The translations under genes were made by a program, and so were the position numbers. Below the pieces are notes generated by a model. It was given only the letters and a program-made list of their open reading frames with translations, was not told where the DNA came from and searched no databases. A DNA stretch of 64,000 bases from Symsagittifera roscoffensis. Lineage: Eukaryota; Xenacoelomorpha; Acoela; Convolutidae. The stretch covers positions 43,662,688-43,726,687 of the forward strand of contig NC_087069.1 of assembly GCF_963678635.1 (NCBI RefSeq). The letters run 5' to 3'. This document shows positions 46,301 to 56,700 of the stretch, one piece after another. Position 1 is the stretch's first letter. Each line of letters opens with the position of its first letter.

Positions 46301-46527
46301 TGAGCCTACACAACTCCTTTCGCCTGAACCGGAAATCTAAAATGAAGGGCTTGCCGATCCAGGCGAAGAGATTGCAAGAGCAGAGGGAATGGATGCGATC
46401 CTACGAATAACTGAAGGCTTGAGAAGAGACCGTGATCAGCTCCGACGATGAGGAAGGGCTATTGAGGCAGATCACAGTGTCGGACGCATCAGGACCTAGC
46501 ACCTCGAAAGCGAGGAGCACGAAGTGA

Positions 46528-46959
46528 GCAGGGAGCTCAGTGACAATTTCTTGAGTCTTGAGAGGGAAAGAAAGGGGCGCTTGAGTGTGAACTCGGATAA
46601 AATCCGAGGTCACGGAAAAAAATTTTAATGAACCAAAGTATTGTTATTTACATGCTATATCTATTATTTGAACCAAAATGCTGCATGAAAATTTTCTGAT
46701 TGGATAAAACAATTTTTTTTAATCATTAGCTTAAAAAGCGGACATTTAGGGGGCAGGTGTATTCAGATTTTGATTGCTTTTTAGCGATAGTGTGACAATT
46801 TTACATGTATGTGAATATTGGGGTGTAGATAAAGTTAAATCTGCAGCAAACTTCTGTATATGACCACTGGCATTGTATCTTGAGCAACACTCAACATCCT
46901 GGGTCTCACTGGAAAATGGCGACACGCGATGAGGACATCGATCTTGAGTCCGGGGAGTA
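46528..46959 (+). other. 3' untranslated region and polypurine tract of copy 1
   Basis: About 430 bp between ORF2 stop and LTR. CGGGGAG just before the LTR TG (46951-46957) is the likely second-strand primer tract. An alternative, GGGGGCAGG at 46750, is conserved in copy 2 but would make the 3' LTR longer than the 5' LTR. Confidence 0.55.
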
Positions 46960-47811
46960 TGTACCAGTCGGTCATATTTGGAAGTTTGACCTTGAGCATC
47001 ACAAGGAACATGATTTTGGGGTGAAATGAAAATTTTCAAAAATTCGAATTGGACATGTCATGCTCAAGTTTCTCGCGACAAATGAAAATGCAAAAATAAT
47101 AACGTCAAAAGAACCGATTTACAATCACGGGAAAGTGGTCGAAAAAAGCAGCGGGAAATTGCTATTCGCAACTTCCAGACATAGAAATACACGAAAAAAC
47201 GAATTAGAAGTGGACCAGAGTGAATATTCGGTGGAAAGGTAAACGATCGAAGTCTCCCAATGGTCCAGCCCCAAAACCTTATTTCTCAAGTTGAAGCTCA
47301 TTTCTCAAGCTGGGACTTGTTAATCCAAAACTCCTCGAGTAAAAACTTAATTCCTTAGTTATTCTGGAGTTATTTATTGATTTAGTTACACAAACTCTAG
47401 AGTGTGCCGGTATGTGAGTACCCAATTTAAATTTCTTGAGTGTGTTTTATATTATTATGTTGAGGTAAGGCGAGTTTGAGGTTGATCCATCTGAAATGGA
47501 TCAAAGTTCCACTGTCTAACAAAAAGTAACTATACGGATTGTTCCGACCCTGTTTTTAACGGCGTTCGCGTGTTTTGGGTATTTTGAGAACTAAGTATGG
47601 GGGCGTACTTAATTCCTAGAGTGGAGAGGTATTTTGGTAGTGGCCTTTAAGCTGTAACAAAGGTTTTAGTCACATGTCGCAAGTGAACCGAATTGGCTCG
47701 GACCGTTTGAGGTAGAAAAACACAAGAAATAGTGTCCCTGACTCTTGAGCCAATGGTTATAGGGCCTCATTTTTTTAGCCTCATATGTGACTTAAGTAGG
47801 TGACTGTTACA
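46960..47811 (+). repeat. 3' LTR of giant element copy 1
   Basis: Begins TGTACCAGTCGGTC, ends GTGACTGTTACA. Shorter than the 5' LTR because about 60 bp near 47200 (the AGAGCTGTCTTGTTTGAAAC part of the 5' LTR) are missing. Scattered substitutions indicate long divergence. Confidence 0.9.
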
Positions 47812-48544
47812 TAACAGAAAAGGACAGTTTATTGGAAATAATTCGGGATTGATAAGAAAGACGATATCAGGTTCGGATGAATGTAAACCAAGATAGTTGA
47901 GGATTTTAAAACGCAGGCTGACACTTATTTGGCTTTGTACTTCAAGCAGACATAATTTCAGCTGTAGTCAGTCTAACTCAAGCTTTTCTCTATTTTTTTC
48001 AAGAGTGAGGCCGCGAATTTTTATTTCATTGCGAGGTATTTGGTCGTGATTTATAATTTTTATCGTTTCTTGAGAATTTTGCGTTTCACAGCTTCTTCAT
48101 CTCTATTGAGCGACTTGGAAATGAAGACTTTATCCTGAAAATTTTTGAGTGTATACGCTTTAGCAAGACATTTTCGAGCATCCCAATTTGATGATAGGCA
48201 TATGGTACGTGGCCTTAGTTCTGAGGATTTACTTTTACCATGTCTATATATTTGGTTTATATTAATGTTTAACTCCAGTATTTCCGAAACCTTGGCTTCT
48301 TCTGTTTCAGCATTAGACGTGGAGTCACCTTTGTCTTCAGAAATATCATCAATTATATTTCGTTAATTGATGAATTAGAATGGGTATTTTTGTTTGGAAT
48401 GTTGTTTGACGTAGTCGAGCCTGTGTCCTTAAATAAGTTTTTAACATCGTTCATAACATCAGGTAAAGTTTCATGTTTCTTTATCACAAGTTCAAACTTA
48501 GCTTCAGATTTGAAGACGTCACTCTCTAGGCAGCCATAACATAA
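47812..48544 (-). pseudogene. LINE ORF1 remainder and start of endonuclease, broken
   Basis: Minus-strand frames, heavily broken, run from the end of the PHD segment through ELRPRTICLSSNWDARKCLA and IINHDQIPRNEIKIRGLTLE to a block near 47815-47900 with SEPDIVFL and PELFPINCPFL. The last matches the start of LINE endonucleases (family TETWL...ELFP.NY..+R.DR) and continues directly into RAGRACGNHGW at 25618 on the far side of the giant element. Confidence 0.65.
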
Positions 48545-48706
48545 TCAAAAGCATCCACGAACGCGGCCCATAGTTGACACAACAACCGCAGTGATCCCAG
48601 CACATTGCCCATGAAACCATCCATCTGACTTGTCACATCCAATTGCACATGCATCACCTTCTTTCACCACCTTTTTGCAGGATCCGCATTTGGTAGATTG
48701 AGCCAT
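48545..48706 (-). pseudogene. LINE ORF1 N-terminus with PHD finger
   Basis: Starts with ATG at 48706 (MAQSTKCGSCKKVV) and encodes a Cys/His pattern CxxC-x8-C-x3-C-x4-GWFHGQC, the first two-thirds of a PHD zinc finger with the typical aromatic WFH. It ends at a TGA at 48545. PHD fingers are known in ORF1 of CR1/L2-type LINEs, where they probably act as nucleic-acid or chromatin-binding modules. Confidence 0.8.
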
Positions 48707-48826
48707 AGCCAACGAGAAACTATTTAATAAGTACCACGAATCACTAAAAAACTCAAACTACCAACAGAGAGGTCTAATAATCGAACAGAGCAGCTTCTGC
48801 CCGACCATTGTTGGCTGCACTGGTGA

Positions 48827-48990
48827 TGCCGCACCAGCAGATACGCGGACAAAACAGCGCATAGCTGAAAACGCACCTCTACAAAACCGAAAACAAAATT
48901 CGCAGAATAGTTTTTCAGAAAAACAGCCAAATTTTTTCTGAAATGGTGCCGCACCAGCAGATACGCGAACAAAACAGCTCATAGCTAAAA
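48827..48990 (-). repeat. 118-bp direct repeat in LINE 5' region
   Basis: The word TGCCGCACCAGCAGATACGC with its neighbourhood occurs at about 48829 and again 118 bp later at about 48947, upstream of the LINE ORF1 start. Repeated monomers at the 5' end are common in LINEs and often act as promoter units. Confidence 0.75.
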
Positions 48991-49433
48991 AAAGGCATGA
49001 AAGCTACTCAGAAAATATAAAAGTATATAAGAATTGAGATAAGCTTTGCGCTGCTCAGGAGCGCTATCCTTTGTAAACGCGGGTGCAGATCACTGCGTAA
49101 GATGCAATTCACTAACAATTTAATTAGTGCTATTATAGAGGGAGGATTGAAGTATATACCTTTAATGACAACGCATCAAATGCTGACTTGACTTAATTCC
49201 TCAATATTGTTTATTGATGTATTAATATATTGCTGGTATGGGCCCTATCCAGCTTGTGCACGACCGTACCTAAACGGCAGGGCCAGCCACTTTCATAATT
49301 TACCTTTTTTCACGGAACTGAACTTCAAGAACAAAGGAATGATATCGTTTTTCGGCATTCCTTCAGGAATGAGGTTCGAGTTCTGGTCACAGTCAGCTTC
49401 GACCTTCGTTTTCGGTTTTCGGGAAATCTATCA
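48991..49433. other. Unassigned spacer between LINE 5' end and copy 2
   Basis: About 440 bp with no supported gene. It is the genomic sequence that separates the LINE 5' end from the 3' LTR of giant-element copy 2. Short open frames here have no recognisable features. Confidence 0.55.
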
Positions 49434-50324
49434 TGTAACAGTCGCCTACTTCGGTCACATATGAGGCTTAAGAAAAATAGGCCCTATAACCATTGGCTCA
49501 GTAATCAGGGACACTATCTCTTGTGTTTTTCTACCTCAAAACGGTCGGAGCCAATTCGGTTCACTTGCGACATGAGACTAGAACCCGTTACAGCTTAAAG
49601 GCCACTACCAAAATACCCCCCCCCCACTCTAGAAAATAAGAAAGTCCCCATACTTAGGTCTCAAAATACCCAAAATACACGAACACCGTTAAAAACAGGG
49701 TCGGAACAATCCGTTAAATTACTTTTCATTGGACAGTGGAACTTTGATCCGTTTCAGATAGATCAACCTAAAACTCGCCTTATCTCAACATACTTATCAC
49801 AAAATACACTCGGAAAATAAATTAGGTACTCACATAGCAGCACACTTGAGAATCAGAGTAATTAAGCTATTTAATAACTCTAGCATAATTACGATTGAAT
49901 ATAACTCGAGAAGTTTGCTATCAATGAATTCCAATGAAAGGAAATGAGTTTTAACTTGAGAATATAATTTTGGGTCTGACCCATTGGGAGACTTCAGTTG
50001 TCTACCTTTCTACTGAAGGTTCACTCTGGTTCAGCTGAATTTCGATGTTCTTTCGTAATCACTCTGTCTCCTATATCAAGATAGGACAGCTCTACTCTCG
50101 TCTTTTTACTAGAATCTCGGAAATTGCGAATAGAAATTTCCCGCTGTTTTTTCTGTCATTTTCCCGCTATTGCGATTCGGTCGTTCTGGTCTTATTTCTC
50201 AGTTGTCGCGAGAAAGTTGAGCATGACAGGCTCAATTCGAATTTTTGAAAAATTAAACTTCATCCCAAAACTACGTATTTCGTATTCCTCAAGGTCAAAC
50301 TTCCAGATATGACCGACTGGCACA
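49434..50324 (-). repeat. 3' LTR of giant element copy 2
   Basis: On the minus strand begins TGTGCCAGTCGGTC (at 50324) and ends GACTGTTACA (at 49434). It aligns to both LTRs of copy 1 but is more diverged and has a C-run near 49617-49625. Confidence 0.88.
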
Positions 50325-50765
50325 TACTCCCCGGACTCAAGATCGATGTCCTCATTGAGTGCTGTTGTCTGTCAGTGAATCCCCAGAAAACCGAGTGTTG
50401 CTCAAGGTACAGTGCCAGTGGTCATTTACAGAAGTTTGCAGCAGACTTAAGTTTATCTACACCCAAAATTCACAATCATGTAAAATTTTCCTACTATCGC
50501 TGAACAGCAATCAAAATCTGCACACACCTGCATCATTGAATTTTCGCTTTTTAAGCTAGTCATTTAAAATTTCTTTTGTCCTATTCAATCAGGAAATTAT
50601 CATGCAGCATTTTGATTTATATAATAGATATAACATATTAATAACAATATCTCTTTTGTTAAAACTTCTTTTTTGGGAACCCAGTTTTAATCCAAGTTCA
50701 CCCTCGAGCCCCTTTCCTTTCCTCTCAAAACTCAAGACTCTAGAATTTCCCATTGAGCCACCTGC
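50325..50765 (-). other. 3' untranslated region of copy 2
   Basis: Corresponds to 46528-46959 of copy 1; the words GCAGGTGTGTGCAGATTTTG and CTTGAGTCCGGGGAGTA are shared on the sense strand. No gene. Confidence 0.6.
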
Positions 50766-53700
50766 TCATCTCGCGTTCTTCGCCTTCGAGGTACCAGAAC
50801 CAGACGTATTGACACTGCAATCTGTTTCAACAGTGCCTCTTCATCATCGGAGCTAATCACGATCTCTTCCCAGGCTTTCAGCCGTTCATAGGACCGCATC
50901 CATTCCCTTTGCTCCTGCAATCTCTTTGCTTGGTTGGGCAAACTCCTCACCCTCGACTCTCGGTTCAAACAGAAGGAATTGTGCAGACTCAGGCTCACAT
51001 TCTTCGACAAGTCTTCCTCCAGTATCGACTCTCTCGCCTTAGTATTGTTTCTTGACACCCTACCGACTCTTTTCCACCCCGTCGTGATTGCATTTCGATG
51101 GGTCAGCAGAGGTCTCTTGAAAGCTTTCGGTCCTATCTTGGCCAGGAACTGTCGATATTCCTTTTGATATTTCTTCATGTGATCCTTCGTTACCATGTAC
51201 AACCAAGATGTCAACGTCGCTCGAAACCAAGGAAAGAACCTTATGCGGCTCCGTACGTGCCTGACCTCTATAGGTCTGGCGAATACTTTGCATGCAGTCT
51301 CAAACAACTCGAGTCTCCTGTTGTAGTCTATAGCGTGTATCGATTCTGCCATAGGTGCCTTCGACTCCCTGTACTTCGCTACATTTTCTTCGATCCATAG
51401 TAATGCCAACATCTTGCTCACCACCAAGATGGTCACCTTCTGCTGATGATCGGGCAATCCTATCGACCGAATTTCTTCCACATCCCATACCAGGCAGAGG
51501 TTTGCGTGATCCGGATACCACAACGTTTGTGCCAGACAGTGGCATGGACATTCCCCATGTGTGAGGTCAATACACCTAAGGTTGCGCTCTCCCGAGGCTT
51601 CTAGGAGAGGTTCAAGTTCCATCATCTTCTCGTGTATCGTATCGTTCCCCTCCATGTTTGGAGCACCACCCATCGGTTTCCCGATCACATTTTGTCTCTC
51701 GTGGACACTTGTGTTTTCCTTTTCCAAACCCAAAAGTTATTTCCCCCAGATTTCACTCAAGTCAGCCCTCTGCTCTCTCGGCACTATTCCTGGGATTTTT
51801 CACAACAACCGGTGTGAGTGATGCGACATTCGAGCCAATCTTACACACTTGGGCACTGAGATACCCTTTGGCTGGATACCTCCACCATCGCCCTGTGCAA
51901 TGGGTAGTGGCTGCCGCATAGGTTGGCCATCACTGAACCCACTAGGGACTTCGCATTAAGAGGCAGGCCATAGGCTTCGCTCATAGGAAATCCCATTTCC
52001 GCCTCAAGTCCGACCTTCCAGCTTTTGATGTGTTTCTGGGTTACCTGCAACACCCCAGGCCATGAATCCACGCTCAACGCGGTCACCAAATGGTGTTCAG
52101 ACTCTAGCCTCTCCAGTGACTGGAGACTGCACATCCTTGAGAAGAATCCCAGAGCTGTTGCTATATTCACAATGGTACTCCCGTAACACTCAGCCACTAT
52201 CTGTACTTCACTCTTCTCCCTTTCTGTGATATCTTCAAACCAAGTGACTAGATCTTCTTTTTGGAAGGATTGTATCCTAACGCATGACGGTCCATCACAG
52301 GTGTGCTCGCCACTCCCACACGTCGAGTCAAGACAACTACCCGGCTCTATCTTCTTTGCCGACCCTAGTTTACTTGTCGCTTCGCCTGACTCCTTCACCT
52401 GAGGCAATATCAGCTTGTGCACTATACTCAATGTTGCCAGATCTTCGTCCTCCGCCGGTGCTAACCTCACTCGTTCCGTGACTTCCTTTATCAGGCTCGC
52501 GTGGGGATGTGGACACCAGGAGGGCCTTAGCAATTTCCAAACCACTCCCAGATTCGTGACTAACATGCCGTTCCCGTTACCCATCTTCAGCTCGACTCTT
52601 TTACTTGAGCTCGGCACGCTTATCACCTCTGGTGTTTTCTCGAGAATCAAGCCCAAGCTCGGTCTCTCTCTCTCTCTACCGTGTCTATTTCCACTATCTT
52701 CTCCGCTACCTCTTAGTTCCTGTGAGCGCCTCCGGCTTCCGAGTCCAAGAAAGGGTTGTACGCCATCCCCATTACTCCAGACACGTACTGATATTCTCCC
52801 TTCTTATTGGGTTTCAAGTACTCTCCTGAAGAGGCCAAGTTACGGTGTATGTCGTGTCCCTCCTCAAACTTCTTGTTGTAGAATCTCCGTATCTCGTCTA
52901 ACTTTCTGTGGCTCTCTAGAGACTGCCTGGAACCATCCTCCTTTTCGATCCCAGTACTCTGGTATACATTCAAGATGACTGCTGAGATTCTCCTTTCCAC
53001 TGTCTTACTTCCGATTGATCTTTGTTGACATGTTAGGATAGTATTGTCGGTCATCACCGACATTATCCACCTCAAGAAACAAGTAGCGTCTTTCCTCCTT
53101 GCCAGGCTCAAGCCTGAATTATCCCTAGCAATGTGTTGCATCAATGTCTGATATATTTCTAGATTTTTTCCACCCAATTTCAACTTGTCATGCGAGGTCA
53201 GCGTTTCTAATTCTATTCCCACCAGGCTCTACGCGAACATCAGTTGTCCCGCTGTTCTAACGAAGGGATTCGCCATCAACGGCGACGCCGATGAGGATGT
53301 CCTCATCGCTTCTTCAAAATGATCCCTTAACAAGTTCTGCCAAGTTCTCTTCAGTTGGCTCCCCAATTCTAATTTGTTAATCTCAGCCTTCTGCTGGGTA
53401 GCCCAGTTGCATCGCTTGCGTGAAACTCCACTGTCGAGTTTCTTTAGGCAGTCTTCCAGTTCCTTCAATATCTCCAGGGCCACCCACCACGGCCGGGAGG
53501 TGTTCCTCGTTTTATTCTTCTCAAGAGGATCACTTGTTACTTGCTTCCCCGTGGCCTGGTGTTCATTTGAGACCCACTCCTTGCCAACATCCACTTCCCA
53601 CGTCTGCCCGCTCGTCGAACTTCTTTTCATATTCGTCCTCTGGGGCCTGATGTCTTCTTCCGTTGTCGAGTTGGTGGAAACCTCGATCTCTTTTTCTACC

Positions 53701-56700
53701 TCGAGCAATTTCCTTGGTTCGGAGCCACTCTTGTAGGCTGCTGTCTTCCACCGTGCCAGAACCATGGGAGCCGTCTCTCTCAGGTTTTTCTCTGAGACCG
53801 CGTCTGCCGAAGGACTACCCAACGCTTCTACCTCTCTCTCCTTCTCTTGCGAGACTTCACGTCTTTACTTGGGGGCGTTGCCGTTATCATCACTGATTCG
53901 ACCTCTTTGTCTCCATCCAACCCTTCCAACTCTTGCCTCCCCCCTGCTCGAGCCGTAAGGATATTAGTACTTTTAATTATATTACTAGTCTCAACCTTAT
54001 CCCCCCTTACACCTTTTTTATTGACATTTTTTTGTTTCAGAGTAGAGCTGTCTTTACATTCGTCTTCTTTGGTCTTCAGTGGCGCCTTTCTCAATTCGAC
54101 TATCTCGCTCAGCAGCTCTCCTCTTGCTTTTTCATCCAGACCTGTTGCCATCAGGACAGGTTCCCCGAACTTCACCACCGTGTTCCACAGTTCTTCTTTG
54201 AAATTGTCTAATGTGATCTATTCACCTCTCGACTAAACTCTCTCGAGAATTCTCGCCAAGCTCTCTCATCTAGAGTCCCTAGGAACATAGTCTTGTTTCC
54301 CTCGAAGGTATTCTTTTCACTTTCCTCCGCACTCAAGAGTTTCATTCCCATATTGGAAGTCTCGCTCGTCAGTGGCAACTCAAGATTCTTGCGGGGAGAT
54401 GAGTTCAGAGGTGGTGTGGTAGTATCTGCCCAATCGTCTCCGCTCAGGTCTTTTAGCAGTTCTTGAGTGGTGAAATCCTCCTCTGCTGGTTTTGGTTCAG
54501 GCGTGTTCCCCACTTCCATCTCCTCTCCTGCTTCACTGAGAGTCTCGTCCATGCTTTTTTCTCCTGACTTGGCTCTCCTTCTCTCAAGTATCCTCCTGAA
54601 CCGATCTTCTACGGGGCCGCTTCTTTTGTCTCCCGGGGTGCCCACTGACAGGGGTGTTGGTGTCGTTGGATCCGATTTCTTATATTCCGTCAGAGCCACA
54701 TACAATGGGCCTGCCGCATCCAGCTCATCCCCTTCCTGCCTCATCTCCACCTGTTCTAATCCGTAAGGCGCCCGGTATTTTCTTGTGGCAAACTTCATTT
54801 CGTCTTTTAGCGCAATGTGCCCTTCTTCTACAATCATCCTGCCATCGTCCCACACCGGCAACATGTTCTCCAAACCCGCCCGATCAAGCGTTCTCAAGAT
54901 CTCTCGCACCTCGAATTTTGGGGGCATTGAGCCTCTCATCTTCTTCGCTTGAGTCGTCCATGAGTTTATTTTTATATCACAGGTGTGGAAACAGACCGCT
55001 GCGGTATATCCGATGAATAGGGGGTCCCAGCCATCGGTGAATTCCCTTTGCGGCCTCTCCGCCGCTGCTCTCGCGAACAGGGATGGGACCACCAGGGAAC
55101 TATTCATTCCCAGGGTCATTCTCCTGACCTTTGGGAACTCGGGAATGGTTGCTGGCAAGATTTTCTTCTCTAGTATCGCCTCTAGCTCCCTTTTCACCAA
55201 CTCGAAGCTTTCCTTCCATGCGGGAATTCTCAAGATCTGTTGTCCACTCGCCGTCAGGGGATTCAAGTTCCAGAACTTGGGATAGGTCTCGATGGGGCCT
55301 TCACGTTTCCCCCCCCCCCCCATCCTGCACTGCAGTTGCCCCCGGAAGTTGTATACCATCAACTCGGGATCTTTCACTTTTCCAAAGAGTACCGTGTTAC
55401 TCATTTGCGCTCTCAGCACCTCTTGCTGACACCAATTGAGTGCCGTCCCATCCAACACACTTATCAGGCTCAAGTGTGCCACAGAGTTGCAGTAAGTTGT
55501 CACTAGGGGATCTGGAAACGCGTATGTTGCAGCTGGTCCGTAAATGCAAGTTAAGACCTCCTCTAGCCCCCGGATTATTCCCATTGGGACCGATCTCATC
55601 GCCAGGCACAGGTCTGTCAACAGAGGCATGCCAACATTCACCTGTCTCTATTCATCTTTCGTTTTCGTGTTCTTCTCCTCGCCAGTCATATGTCGATTCT
55701 GCATCAGGAGATATTCCACCAGCAGCGTCTTCAGTCCCGCAGCACATTTATACGAGTAGGTGTCTATGCTCGAGTGGGTCTTCCCCATCGACAGGGGCTC
55801 CCCATATTTCGTCAGCCGATGAAATGACACCAGCTCACCATGGGTCAGGAGCACCAGTGCCAGATATCCATCAATCCGTAGTGTTTCCACACCCCGACTG
55901 AACATATACGCTGGACCCATGTTGAATAGGTACCTCGGGTAAGCTAGGTACAGGGCCAACAAAAGGCTTATGGGCATGCTCAGTATTTCTTGTATAAAGG
56001 CCCCGAAAATGGTCTCCTTCGCACTAAACACTCCAGCCATGAATTCCTTCTCCCAACAAGGACTCAAGAACTTGAGAATCTCGTGGTCTTTTTTTGTCCT
56101 CAGCTCGCCCTTTGCGTGCTCCCTCCAGAATCCCCCGATGGTGACCTCGTTTGCAGCCGTGACGAACCTGGTCACCGTCATCTCCCTGCTCTCGGCCACT
56201 TCCAACTGCTCCTCAAGAAATCTCCAGATCTGCTTCACAAGAGGTGGGGCGTTCTCCTTTGTCTTCTCTGTGGCGTTTTCTAGCCGTGGTGTTAGGAACG
56301 GCCACCTGCCTCTTTCTTGCTTTAGTCGGTACACCATCGACTCCAGTTGCTTCTCAGTCGCAGCCACATTTTTCCTCTCATTACTTGGTCCCCTTGACTT
56401 GCTGGTGGAGCTCGTGATGGTCGAATCCATACTTCGGAACCACAAGCTGGCCGTCAAGTGACTTATTATTGGGTGGTCATCCCCTATAGCCGGACTGAAC
56501 TTGAGTTGTCTGGCGAAATTCGATATCTCTAGCAAGAGGACTTCATCCAATACAATGAGGATATCTGCTAATTCATAGAAGCCCCTCAACGCGTGGGACA
56601 CATCCGCCCAAGCCGCCGCCAGTTCTGACTTGCGAAGCCTCAAGTTCGTCGGTTCCGACTCTCGATTGGGAGCTGCCATCAGGATCCGCCATGTATTCCC

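Larger units (their letters stand above)
37834..46527 (+). pseudogene. ORF2 of giant element copy 1 (about 2,900 codons, broken)
   Basis: Begins at ATG 37834 (MADCFWKSMPAALKRPTLDE), chosen because copy 2 has the same start at 59527. Order: conserved N-terminal helix-rich region; a Glu/Arg-rich coiled coil (38190-38400); SGNH-hydrolase domain (38915-39400); Ser/Pro-rich linker; a possible second SGNH-like segment (about 40190-40380); a large conserved region (40700-42000) with hydrophobic LFALYLVYPRYLFNMGPAY; a charged linker with SVGTPGDKRSGPV (42600); helical regions; two Cys/His-rich segments (about 44938-44990 and 45736-45800); and an Arg/Lys-rich C-terminus. Frame breaks and stops occur roughly every 0.3-1 kb. 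It occupies the env position, but no signal peptide, fusion peptide or clear anchor is seen. Function unknown. Confidence 0.75.
25619..47811 (+). mobile_element. Giant Ty3/gypsy-like LTR element, copy 1 (22.2 kb)
   Basis: A complete but inactive copy: 5' LTR 25619-26521, primer site, 2.2 kb leader, ORF1 (gag-protease-RT-RNase H-spacer-integrase-macro-like; about 28775-37420), inter-ORF region, ORF2 (37834-46527), 3' untranslated region and 3' LTR 46960-47811. Both flanks are halves of one LINE on the opposite strand, with a TAA (3 bp) shared at both ends (25616-25618, 47812-47814), so it inserted into a LINE endonuclease gene. LTRs differ by several percent plus an approximately 60-bp deletion, and many frames are broken, so the insertion is old. 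22 kb is far above the 5-10 kb usual for this class. Confidence 0.9.

Noticed and set aside
37834..46527. ORF2 as a conventional retroviral-type envelope
   Set aside because: No signal peptide at the start, no cleavage site or fusion-peptide-like stretch, no clear terminal anchor, and it is several times too long; position alone is not enough.
46758..46959. Earlier LTR start at 46758 after a GGGGGCAGG purine run
   Set aside because: The 5' LTR starts at 25619 at the equivalent of 46960, so the 46758-46959 sequence is 3' untranslated region rather than LTR.
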